Shown piece by piece: positions 1-9,867 of a stretch of DNA of 64,000 nt (positions are counted from its first letter, which is position 1; each line of letters begins with the position of its first letter). The stretch is from NCBI RefSeq assembly GCF_003258705.1, contig NZ_CP029480.1, positions 4,030,001 through 4,094,000 of the forward strand, written 5' to 3'. The position numbers were made by a program, and so were the translations under genes. Source of the DNA: Arcticibacterium luteifluviistationis. Its GTDB lineage: Bacteria; Bacteroidota; Bacteroidia; Cytophagales; Spirosomataceae. The notes beneath the pieces were generated by a model. That model saw only the letters and a list, made by a program, of their open reading frames with translations, had not been told where the DNA came from and ran no database searches.

Positions 1-309
1 CCAGACGAACTTTATGTGGAGTTAGATATCATTTTGGCTCAGCTCTGGAAAAGGGTAAAAAAAGCAAGGGCATTTGGCAAAACGCTCTCGATAAAGATTA
101 AATATGACGACTTTGAGATTATTACTCGAAGCCGAACCTCCCAACTTTTAATCATGGAAGAACAATTTATCTCTAAACAAGCTTACGAAATGCTAAATGC
201 CCTTTTGCCATCGCCAAAAGGCATCAGGCTTATGGGATTGACGGTCTCCAATCTAGAATTTGAATCTGATTTAGAAGGCCGTCAAATACCCTTGATTTTT
301 AGTATTTAA
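1..309 (+). CDS. dinB: DNA polymerase IV, C-terminal part (partial)
   Basis: The reading frame is open to the left edge of the window, so this is the 3' end of a longer gene; the first in-frame GTG at 16 is not the real start. The roughly 102 visible residues match the little-finger domain of Y-family DNA polymerase IV, which grips the primer-template during translesion synthesis. Recognisable pieces are the KIKYDDF and ITRSRT strands and the IRLMGLTVSNL stretch near the end, all typical of DinB. The catalytic palm lies outside the window. Its last 11 bases overlap the end of the convergent oxidoreductase gene. The family call rests on motif recall from the C-terminus only. Confidence 0.8.
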   Translation, partial: PDELYVELDIILAQLWKRVKKARAFGKTLSIKIKYDDFEIITRSRTSQLLIMEEQFISKQAYEMLNALLPSPKGIRLMGLTVSNLEFESDLEGRQIPLIFSI

Positions 310-1636
310 AAGGAACTCCTCCCGCTAATACCTGCTGCGTTTTCTCATCAAACGTAACTTTTAAGCCCGTTCTATAAGCCGCATTAGACATCATAGTGGC
401 AATAGAGTGCTGATAACCTGCCTCTATTGGTGCATTAGGTGTTTTTCTACTTCTTACACACTCCATCCAGTTTTTAATATGATTAAGTGTAAGGTCATCT
501 CCACCAGTATTTGCTGAAGTTTCTACCTTTTGACCCTTAATTTTAGAAGGTGTCAATAAGTTTGCTTTCATGCCCATAGCAGAAGCATGACGCTGCTCAA
601 GACCACCTTCCGGAGATATCTCATTGGTATCAAGGTTAATCATTCCGCCATTAGAGTAGTAAAGCTCTTTAGTTCCACCAGCTGAGTTAGAAAAACGGCT
701 AGTAAACTGCACTTGGAAACCTTTTGACATATCATCTAAAGGGCCATAGTCAAAAACTACTGTTAATGTATCGGCATTACTTCTGCCATCTTGCCATTGG
801 TAAATTCCGCCATTAGCTACTACACTTCTTGGGTGTGCCAAGCCGCTAAACCAGTGAACCGTGTCAATTTGGTGAGACATCCACTGTCCTGGAATTCCAG
901 AAGAGTATGGCCAGAATAGTCTGTACTCTAAATATTTACGAGGGTCAAACTCCTCATAAGGTCTGTTCATCAAAAATCGCTTCCAGTCTACATCGGACTC
1001 TTTAAGATTTGCTACCAGTTCAGGTCTTCTCCATCTTCCTGGCTGATTTACATTCCACATTAGTTCCACCATCTTGATGTCACCAAACTTACCAGATTTG
1101 ATATAGTCGGCAGCAGCATGATAGTTAGCTCCACTTCTTCTTTGAGAACCTATCTGAACTATTTTTTTAGAATCTTTAACTGCTTTCAAAACCGCACGGT
1201 TATCGTCCATGGTTTCTGCCAAAGGCTTCTCTGCATAAACATCACATCCAGCCTGAACAGCTTCTATCGTATGTAATGCATGCTGAAAGTCAGCAGTACT
1301 AATCATAACAGCATCTACACTTTTTGAAGCGTATAGCTCATCGTTATTATTATAGGCTTTAACCTTACTTCCAAGCTGGTCTTGAAGATAGGCCTGTCCT
1401 TCAGCTCTTCTTTTGTTCCAAATGTCTGAAACGGCTACCATTTCAAAGTTCATTTCTTTCTGCAGAGCCTTAAAAGAGGCTACATGAGAAGAACGGTGAC
1501 GGTCAGAAAAACCAACACAACCAACTCTAACACGGTCGTTAGAACCAATGATTTTAGCATAACTACTAGCAGAAATACTAGTAGCAACTCCTGCCAAAAC
1601 AGATTTTTTTATAAATTCTCTTCTATTTGTATTCAT
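299..1636 (-). CDS. Gfo/Idh/MocA family oxidoreductase, exported
   Basis: A 445-residue NAD(P)-dependent sugar-type oxidoreductase. The N-terminus MNTNRREFIKK with twin arginines at 5-6 followed by a hydrophobic stretch looks like a Tat signal, so the folded protein is probably exported. The Rossmann half spans about 36-160 and contains the family EKP motif (residues 136-138, in YAEKPLA), whose lysine is catalytic in this family. The usual GxGxxG loop is changed here (VGCVGFSDRHR), which is an oddity. It lies 24 bases downstream of the DUF1080 gene on the same strand, an arrangement common in Bacteroidota sugar-oxidation loci. The substrate cannot be told from sequence. The 3' end overlaps dinB by 11 bases. 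Confidence 0.85.
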   Translation of the reverse strand: MNTNRREFIKKSVLAGVATSISASSYAKIIGSNDRVRVGCVGFSDRHRSSHVASFKALQKEMNFEMVAVSDIWNKRRAEGQAYLQDQLGSKVKAYNNNDELYASKSVDAVMISTADFQHALHTIEAVQAGCDVYAEKPLAETMDDNRAVLKAVKDSKKIVQIGSQRRSGANYHAAADYIKSGKFGDIKMVELMWNVNQPGRWRRPELVANLKESDVDWKRFLMNRPYEEFDPRKYLEYRLFWPYSSGIPGQWMSHQIDTVHWFSGLAHPRSVVANGGIYQWQDGRSNADTLTVVFDYGPLDDMSKGFQVQFTSRFSNSAGGTKELYYSNGGMINLDTNEISPEGGLEQRHASAMGMKANLLTPSKIKGQKVETSANTGGDDLTLNHIKNWMECVRSRKTPNAPIEAGYQHSIATMMSNAAYRTGLKVTFDEKTQQVLAGGVPFKY

Positions 1637-1660
1637 AGGGTGTATTATTAAAACAAGTAC

Positions 1661-3028
1661 TTATAGTTTTCTAATCTTAAGATTTTTGAATCGTACTTCG
1701 TCTCCGTGGTCTTGAAGCAAGATTGGGCCATCGTCTGCTGCACCAAAGCCTTCATGCTTAGCATATTTACTTCTAGCCACTAAAGCATTGAAAATATTAC
1801 TCTTTCTTTCATATTCTACCACTTTGTAGCCGTTTAGCCAGTGCTGAACAGTGTTGTCTGGCATTACTATCAAACGCCCTTGGTTCCACTCTCCAATTTT
1901 CCTTTGAAAACGCTTATTAACCTTTGTAGATGGAATTAAATCATATAAAGAGGCCAATGTTCTATTTCCAACAACACCCATTTTAGCGTCTGGATGAAGT
2001 ACATCATCTAATACTTGAAACTCAAGACCTAATCCAGACTTTCCTCCTGCATCAAAATCTTCGTTCACGAAATACTTCACACCAGAGTTTGCTCCAGGAG
2101 TCAATTTGAAATCAAACACTAACTCAAAAGCACCATAGTTTTCTGTGGTTACAATGTCGTTTCCTGTTTCAGACCCATCAGACTTACTAATCATGATGTT
2201 GCCATCATCTACAGACCATCTTTTGCCAGTCATGTCTTTTCTGTTGACACCTCTCCAGCCGTCAAAGCTTTTTCCATCAAAAAGTAATTTATACCCCTGA
2301 TTTACTTCCTGTGCTGAAAGATTATTGTCAATTAAGTTGACTACAGGAACCTCATCATAAGGACTAGCAACTAAGTTCTCCGTCTTTATTCTGATGTTAC
2401 GCCATTTTATTTGCTTTCCTTCTCTGTCGCTAGAGCCAATACCGTGCACCTGAAGGGCAATAAAACCAGCAGCTGTTTCTTCATCAATAAGGTGAGAAAC
2501 CGGCACACCATTAACCCATGTTCTTAGTACAGAACCAATAGCCTCTATTCTATAGGTATTCCAGTCATTATGCTTGAAAGCCTTTTTAGCAGGCTCATTC
2601 ATATTTGGAATATAAAGCCATCCTCTTCGGGCTTCATCATATATTCCACCAGACCATGCTCTGTCAGAAGGATCTACCTCCATTTGATAGCCGTGTACTC
2701 TTCCTTTGTTGTAATCTTCAGAAGACAAACTTCTGAACTGAACGCCAGAATTCATTTCTTCTGCAACTAGAAGATCTACCTCAAAGATAAAATCTCCATA
2801 CTCTTTGTTAGTACATAAAAATGAGTTTGGAGTATTGGCAACTGTAGTTCCAATTATCTCTCCGTTTTTGACAGTGTATTTGGCTTCACCATTTTTTTGA
2901 TTCCAGCCGTCTAAATTTTTTCCGTTGAATAGGGTTATCCAACCATCTTTCGATGCTTTTTGTGCCATAGAGTTAAAACTAAGACAACTTAAAAGCACGT
3001 AAATCATGCTTGTACTAAATGCTCTCAT
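1661..3028 (-). CDS. Secreted protein with two DUF1080 (3-keto-disaccharide hydrolase-like) domains
   Basis: 455 residues with a signal peptide ending near residue 22 (NSMAQ). Two tandem LamG/concanavalin-like DUF1080 domains follow: the first starts at GWITLFNGK (about 29) and runs to about 215, the second starts at GYKLLFDGK (about 244) and runs to the end. Both open with the G-W/Y-x-x-LF-[DN]-G-K signature. Some DUF1080 proteins hydrolyse 3-keto-glycosides; such activity would fit the downstream Gfo/Idh/MocA oxidoreductase, because one enzyme would make the keto sugar and the other would cleave it. That pairing is inference from context. The gene is first in a two-gene operon and divergent from an AraC-type regulator. 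Confidence 0.85.
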   Translation of the reverse strand: MRAFSTSMIYVLLSCLSFNSMAQKASKDGWITLFNGKNLDGWNQKNGEAKYTVKNGEIIGTTVANTPNSFLCTNKEYGDFIFEVDLLVAEEMNSGVQFRSLSSEDYNKGRVHGYQMEVDPSDRAWSGGIYDEARRGWLYIPNMNEPAKKAFKHNDWNTYRIEAIGSVLRTWVNGVPVSHLIDEETAAGFIALQVHGIGSSDREGKQIKWRNIRIKTENLVASPYDEVPVVNLIDNNLSAQEVNQGYKLLFDGKSFDGWRGVNRKDMTGKRWSVDDGNIMISKSDGSETGNDIVTTENYGAFELVFDFKLTPGANSGVKYFVNEDFDAGGKSGLGLEFQVLDDVLHPDAKMGVVGNRTLASLYDLIPSTKVNKRFQRKIGEWNQGRLIVMPDNTVQHWLNGYKVVEYERKSNIFNALVARSKYAKHEGFGAADDGPILLQDHGDEVRFKNLKIRKL

Positions 3029-3063
3029 TGAACTATTATTTGATTTAATGTAATATTATGAAA

Positions 3064-3113
3064 CAAAAGTAAAGGAAATCTAATACTATTATTACTATTT
3101 AGTAGTATTTTTG
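3064..3113. promoter_or_regulatory. Divergent promoter pair with inverted repeat
   Basis: Two perfect TAnnTTTG (-7) motifs of the Bacteroidota type lie back to back: TATTTTTG on the plus strand at 3106-3113 towards the AraC gene, and TACTTTTG on the minus strand at 3064-3071 towards the DUF1080 operon. Between them is an imperfect inverted repeat with arms 3082-3091 and 3100-3109 (9 of 10 positions pair), a possible operator. I see no clear -33 TTTG at 19 bases from either motif. The divergent layout suggests the AraC protein controls the neighbouring operon. Confidence 0.45.
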
Positions 3114-3133
3114 GACAAAATATAGCTAAAAAA

Positions 3134-3997
3134 GTGAAGCCGCAATTATTAAAAATATCAACACCCTCTGATTATTCATTCAATCTTTTTGATCAAGAAG
3201 CCGACTATTTCCCTACGCCATGGCACTATCATCCAGAGGTAGAAATAGTTTTTATGCAAAAGAGTGTTGGTGAAAAATACATTGGCAGCAGCATCACAGA
3301 TTTTGAACCGGGTGATTTGGCCATGATTGGCTCTTACCTACCACACTACTATAAAAACTCTTCAGAGTATTATGAAAAGGACTCTGGCTTGCGAGCTAAA
3401 TCATTAGTCATTCACTTTAACGAAGATTTCCTTGGGGCTTCCTTTTTAGATGCACCAGAAAACCACCTTTTAAAACAGCTTCTAGACAATTGTAAAAGAG
3501 GACTACAATTTGGAAAACGTTTTGTGGAAGAATTAGAAGACGACTTAACCACACTTTCAGAAAAAGAAGGAATGCCAAGGCTTCTTAGTCTTCTAGCTAT
3601 TTTAAATAAGATGAGTAAAACCAAAGACTTCAAGTTTTTGACCTCAGACCCAATCTACCTCAATAATCATGTAGACTCCGACCGAATCAAAAAGGTGTTT
3701 GAGTATGTGATGCAAAATTTCCAACAAGACATAAAGCTGAATGACATTGCTGGCTTAGCAAGTATGAGTGAATCTGCTTTCAGTAGGTACTTTAAAAAAC
3801 GTACCCGCAAAACTTTCAGTACGTTTTTAACGGAAATCAGAATTGAGCACGCTTGTAAATTACTCCAAAAAGATAAGCACAGTGTTTCTGAGGTTTCTTA
3901 CGAAAGTGGCTTTAATAATCTCTCTAATTTCAATAGGCAATTCAAAAGTGTTAAAAGTACTACTCCGCTAAGCTACCGTTCTAGGTTTTTGTCCTAA
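3134..3997 (+). CDS. AraC family transcriptional regulator (cupin + HTH)
   Basis: 287 residues starting at GTG 3134; there is no in-frame ATG near the start. The N-terminal half is a cupin-type sensor domain with the metal/sugar-pocket-like segment PWHYHPEVEIVF around residues 28-40. The C-terminal 100 residues form the double helix-turn-helix of the AraC family, with the IKLNDIAGLASMSESAFSRYFK region and the second helix pair ending FNNLSNFNRQFK. It is transcribed away from the DUF1080/oxidoreductase operon and probably regulates it in response to a sugar. That role is inferred from position only. It is followed by a gap of 251 bases before the TonB-dependent receptor. Confidence 0.85.
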   Translation: MKPQLLKISTPSDYSFNLFDQEADYFPTPWHYHPEVEIVFMQKSVGEKYIGSSITDFEPGDLAMIGSYLPHYYKNSSEYYEKDSGLRAKSLVIHFNEDFLGASFLDAPENHLLKQLLDNCKRGLQFGKRFVEELEDDLTTLSEKEGMPRLLSLLAILNKMSKTKDFKFLTSDPIYLNNHVDSDRIKKVFEYVMQNFQQDIKLNDIAGLASMSESAFSRYFKKRTRKTFSTFLTEIRIEHACKLLQKDKHSVSEVSYESGFNNLSNFNRQFKSVKSTTPLSYRSRFLS

Positions 3998-4165
3998 CAA
4001 AACCCTTTATTCCAATCAGTAAATAGTCCGTCTTTTCTCAAAAAAAGAACCCTACCCACTGTAGGCTCACATTCTCTGTAACATCAAATTCAAGCGTTTT
4101 TCCTCTCTATTCCGGTCTATTTTCACAAAATGCGACCGTTAAATAGAAAATATCATAATTTTTAG

Positions 4166-4196
4166 TTTGAATTGAATAATAATAACATTTGATTTG
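4166..4196 (+). promoter_or_regulatory. Probable promoter of the TonB-dependent receptor gene
   Basis: TTTG at 4166-4169, a 19-base spacer, then TTGATTTG at 4189-4196. This fits the Bacteroidota consensus TTTG-N19-TAnnTTTG with one mismatch in the -7 box. It lies 52 bases before the ATG of the receptor gene. Confidence 0.45.
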
Positions 4197-4248
4197 TAGT
4201 AATCTAGCCAGCAAAAAAATTACTTTATCAAAAATTAAAAACTGAAAT

Positions 4249-7200
4249 ATGTCTAAACTTATCCTCCAAAAGTTTATGCCAATAGTATTTATACTATTTC
4301 TGGCAGCTTTTACTACTAAAGCCCAAAGCACGATAACGGGTATCATTACAGACGCTGAAACTAAAGAACCACTTATAGGTGTAAGTGTTCAGGTTAAAGG
4401 AAAAATCATAGGAACTATTACGGACATAAAAGGTGAGTTTGAGCTTAACACTTCTACTCCTACCCCTTTTGAAATTGTAGTGAGTTACATCGGTTTTCAA
4501 ACTCAAGAAATACAAATAACTAGCGATAACACTAACCTTCAAATTTCTCTTGATGAGCAATCACTTCTAGGTCAAGAGGTGGTAGTAGCTGCCTCAAGAG
4601 TAGAGGAAAGCGTAATGAAGTCGCCAGTAACTGTAGAGAAAATGGACATAAGAGCCATTCAACAAAACGCCTCTGCTAGTTTTTATGAAGGCTTAGCCAA
4701 CATGAAAGGAATTGACATGACTACCCAGGGTCTTCTATTCAAATCTATCAACATGAGAGGTTTTGGAGCTACTGGTAACCCAAGAACAGTTCAAATGATT
4801 GACGGAATGGACAACTCTGCTCCAGGTCTTAACTTCCCAATGGATAATATCATTGGTATTCCTGAGCTAGACTTAGAAAGTGTTGAGGTGCTACCTGGTG
4901 CAGCATCAGCTCTATATGGCCCAAATGCCATCAACGGTCTTATCCTAATGAACTCAAAAAGTCCGTTTTTATATCAAGGTTTAAGTGCCAATGTAAAAAC
5001 AGGTATAATGGTTGCGGATAACAGAGACACAAAAACTACCCCTTTTTATGACGCATCTATAAGATATGCAAAAGCCTTCAATAACAAATGGGCATTTAAA
5101 GTAAACTTATCTTACCTATCAGCAGACGATTGGCAAGCTACTGACTACACCAACTTAAATGCTGCCTCAGGAAATCCTTACGAAACAGATGCCATGAATA
5201 TTTATGGTGATGAAGTTCAGGCAAACATGACTACGGTTGCAAACGGTCTTTTAGCTAGCCCTGCAGTACCTGACGCCTTAAAAGGTCAACTACAAGGAGC
5301 CTTAGATGCGGGTCTAGTTCCAAATGCCAATGTAAGTAGAACAGGTTTTATTGAAAGAGACCTAGTAGACTACAACACCCATAGTTTTAAATTTAACGGG
5401 GCTCTTCATTACAGAATTAATGACAAAATAGAAGCTGTAGGTCAGGTAAATACTGGTTCAGGAACTACTGTTTATACAGGAACTGGAAGATACTCCCTTA
5501 GAAACTTTAAGTTATCTCAATATAAATTAGAGTTAAAAGGAGACAACTTCACAGTTCGTGGATATACTACACAAGAACGTTCTGGTGATTCTTATTTTTC
5601 GGGACTTACTGCTGTTGGAATGCTAAATGAAGTTAGTCCTCATGCAAATTGGTTTGGAGAATACCTTCAAGGTTTCCTTACAGGTAAATTAGGTGGAGCT
5701 GCTGATGCCGCTTCGCATGCTGCCGCAAGAGCTTATGCAGACAGGAATCTTCCAGTCTCTGGTTCTAGCGAATATAATTCATTATACGAGAAGTATAGAA
5801 CCACAGCTATTGTAGATGGCGGTGGTGGTTTTACAGAAAAAACCAACATGTACCACGCTGATGGTGTTTATAACTTCAAAAATGAAATCTCATTTGTAGA
5901 CTTACTTGTTGGAGGTAATGTTCGCCAATATCAACTAAGATCTAACGGAACATTATTTGCAGATACTAAAGATGGAAGAACAGGTAGTATTCCTATTAAC
6001 GAGTGGGGAGCTTTTGCTCAAGTAGCGAAAAGTGTATTTAACGATCACCTAAAGCTTACTGCTTCTATGCGATATGATAAGAACGAAAACTTTGACGGTC
6101 AATTTAGCCCAAGGTTCTCTGCAGTAACTTCTTTTGGTAACTCTAACATTCGCCTTTCTGTGCAGCAAGGTTTCCGAATTCCTACTACACAAAATCAATA
6201 CATTGACTTAGCAACACCTTCAGGAACACTGATTGGTGGCTTGCCAGAGTTTAATGACAGATATAACTTAGGTAACGGAGTTTCTTTAGTAACACTTACC
6301 GCTTTAGCCACAGGTCAGTTCCCTTTTACTAGTGAGCAAGTAGCTTCTATTCAAGAAAAGTCAACAAACTATGCTATAGCAGCAGTTACTCCAAGTATCC
6401 CTTTAATACAGCAAGGTGTAATAGCCGCTGTTCAAACTCAAGTAACTGCTGGAGTGACAGCTCAAGTTCAAGCTGCAGTTCAAGCTGGTCAAATAGCTCC
6501 AGAAAATGCAGAAGCAGCAATCATTGCTGGAGTAACAGCAACAATGAGTAGCCCTGAAATTGCGGCAACTATTGCTGGTGGTGTTGAGGCTGTAGTTACA
6601 GAAAAAGTTACGGAAGTGGCTACCCAAGTAAGTGGAGCATATGCGGCAGAAGCCTTACCAAAATATCAATACAAGCAACTTCAGCCAGAAAAGATTGTTT
6701 CTTACGAAATCGGTTATAAAGGCATAATAGGCAAAAAACTACTAGTTGACGCTTATTACTATTATAGTAAGTACACGAATTTCATAGGTACAACCTCTGT
6801 AATTGTTCCGATAGCCGCTGCTGGCCCGGGTCTTCCTATAGAATCTGGTGTGGCTAGTGCAAGTACAAGGTTAGCGTATTCTAGACCTGCTAATACTTCT
6901 CAAGAAATCACAGTTCAAGGTTGGGCTGCACAGTTAGATTATTCATTACCTAACAGATTCACCATAGGTGGTAACATCGCGTTTAATCAACTTCAAGGTT
7001 TCACTCCTTCTGATGAATTACAGTCTTCAGGTTTTAACACTCCAGCATATCGTTATAACTTAAGCTTCGGAAGAAGAATCGCTCCAGGAAATGACTTTGG
7101 ATTTAACATCAACTTTAGACACCAAGATGAGTTTACTTGGGAATCAAGCTTTGGCGTCCCTACCAACTCTAGCTTAGCAAGATATCAAAATACGCAAGTA

Positions 7201-7374
7201 CCTGTAGTTAATAACATAGATGCACAAGTAAGCTACAAGCTTTCTTCTATCAAGTCTATTGTGAAAATTGGAGGTTCTAACATTGGTGGTAAGCCTTACA
7301 TTCAGGCATATGGTAGCCCATCTGTAGGCTCTATGTATTACGTTTCTTTAACTTTTGATGAGTTACTAAACTAG
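4249..7374 (+). CDS. TonB-dependent outer-membrane receptor with Ala/Gln-rich insertion
   Basis: 1041 residues. A signal peptide covers about 1-26 (ending TTKAQ), then a carboxypeptidase-regulatory-like beta domain at about 29-110 (ITGIITDAETKEPLIGVSV), a plug domain at about 120-240 (SINMRGFG, QMIDGMDN, GAASALYGPNAING), and a long beta barrel to the C-terminus. Such receptors import large ligands such as siderophores, cobalamin or glycans using TonB energy. No SusD gene lies beside it, so a SusCD glycan system is unlikely; the ligand is unknown. Residues about 717-800 form a low-complexity, Ala/Gln/Val-rich, probably helical block inside the barrel, which is unusual. A strong terminator follows at once. 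Confidence 0.9.
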   Translation: MSKLILQKFMPIVFILFLAAFTTKAQSTITGIITDAETKEPLIGVSVQVKGKIIGTITDIKGEFELNTSTPTPFEIVVSYIGFQTQEIQITSDNTNLQISLDEQSLLGQEVVVAASRVEESVMKSPVTVEKMDIRAIQQNASASFYEGLANMKGIDMTTQGLLFKSINMRGFGATGNPRTVQMIDGMDNSAPGLNFPMDNIIGIPELDLESVEVLPGAASALYGPNAINGLILMNSKSPFLYQGLSANVKTGIMVADNRDTKTTPFYDASIRYAKAFNNKWAFKVNLSYLSADDWQATDYTNLNAASGNPYETDAMNIYGDEVQANMTTVANGLLASPAVPDALKGQLQGALDAGLVPNANVSRTGFIERDLVDYNTHSFKFNGALHYRINDKIEAVGQVNTGSGTTVYTGTGRYSLRNFKLSQYKLELKGDNFTVRGYTTQERSGDSYFSGLTAVGMLNEVSPHANWFGEYLQGFLTGKLGGAADAASHAAARAYADRNLPVSGSSEYNSLYEKYRTTAIVDGGGGFTEKTNMYHADGVYNFKNEISFVDLLVGGNVRQYQLRSNGTLFADTKDGRTGSIPINEWGAFAQVAKSVFNDHLKLTASMRYDKNENFDGQFSPRFSAVTSFGNSNIRLSVQQGFRIPTTQNQYIDLATPSGTLIGGLPEFNDRYNLGNGVSLVTLTALATGQFPFTSEQVASIQEKSTNYAIAAVTPSIPLIQQGVIAAVQTQVTAGVTAQVQAAVQAGQIAPENAEAAIIAGVTATMSSPEIAATIAGGVEAVVTEKVTEVATQVSGAYAAEALPKYQYKQLQPEKIVSYEIGYKGIIGKKLLVDAYYYYSKYTNFIGTTSVIVPIAAAGPGLPIESGVASASTRLAYSRPANTSQEITVQGWAAQLDYSLPNRFTIGGNIAFNQLQGFTPSDELQSSGFNTPAYRYNLSFGRRIAPGNDFGFNINFRHQDEFTWESSFGVPTNSSLARYQNTQVPVVNNIDAQVSYKLSSIKSIVKIGGSNIGGKPYIQAYGSPSVGSMYYVSLTFDELLN

Positions 7375-7409
7375 TCGTGTATTAATTGACAAATGTTTCA
7401 TATTTTCAA

Positions 7410-7443
7410 AAAAGAGTTCTTGGTTTCCGAGAACTCTTTTTTT
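7410..7443 (+). terminator. Rho-independent terminator after the receptor gene
   Basis: Arms 7410-7423 and 7427-7440 form a 14-bp stem with one G-T pair and a TTT loop, followed by a run of T. It sits 36 bases after the receptor stop codon. Because the upper arm is preceded by A residues it could also work on the other strand. Confidence 0.85.
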
Positions 7444-7467
7444 GGCTAAACTTTGAGCCAAAATTCT

Positions 7468-7475
7468 TATCTTTG
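7468..7475 (+). promoter_or_regulatory. Putative -7 promoter element of icd
   Basis: TATCTTTG matches TAnnTTTG exactly and lies 75 bases before the isocitrate dehydrogenase start. A TTTG occurs upstream at 7441-7444, but the spacer is 23 bases, longer than usual, so only the -7 box is well supported. Confidence 0.35.
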
Positions 7476-7543
7476 CCCCTCTTTTCAAGAGAGAACATTG
7501 TTCTATTATATATGGCCGAATACCATAAAAGACTTAAAACTAA

Positions 7544-9766
<2,223 letters not shown>

Positions 9767-9789
9767 GAAAGCACCTTATTTCTAGTCTA

Positions 9790-9823
9790 GCCCTGATTGC
9801 TCCGCAATCAGGGCTTTTTTTTA
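9790..9823 (+). terminator. Rho-independent terminator after icd
   Basis: A perfect 11-bp stem, arms 9790-9800 and 9804-9814, with a TCC loop and followed by eight or more T residues (9815-9822). It starts 24 bases after the icd stop. Confidence 0.92.
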
Positions 9824-9867
9824 TAGGCATGGATTTTGTGTTATTTAGCAAAACATATTCTCGATTA

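Noticed and set aside
4249-7374. A SusC/SusD glycan uptake system
   Set aside because: No SusD-like lipoprotein gene follows the receptor; a terminator and icd come next.
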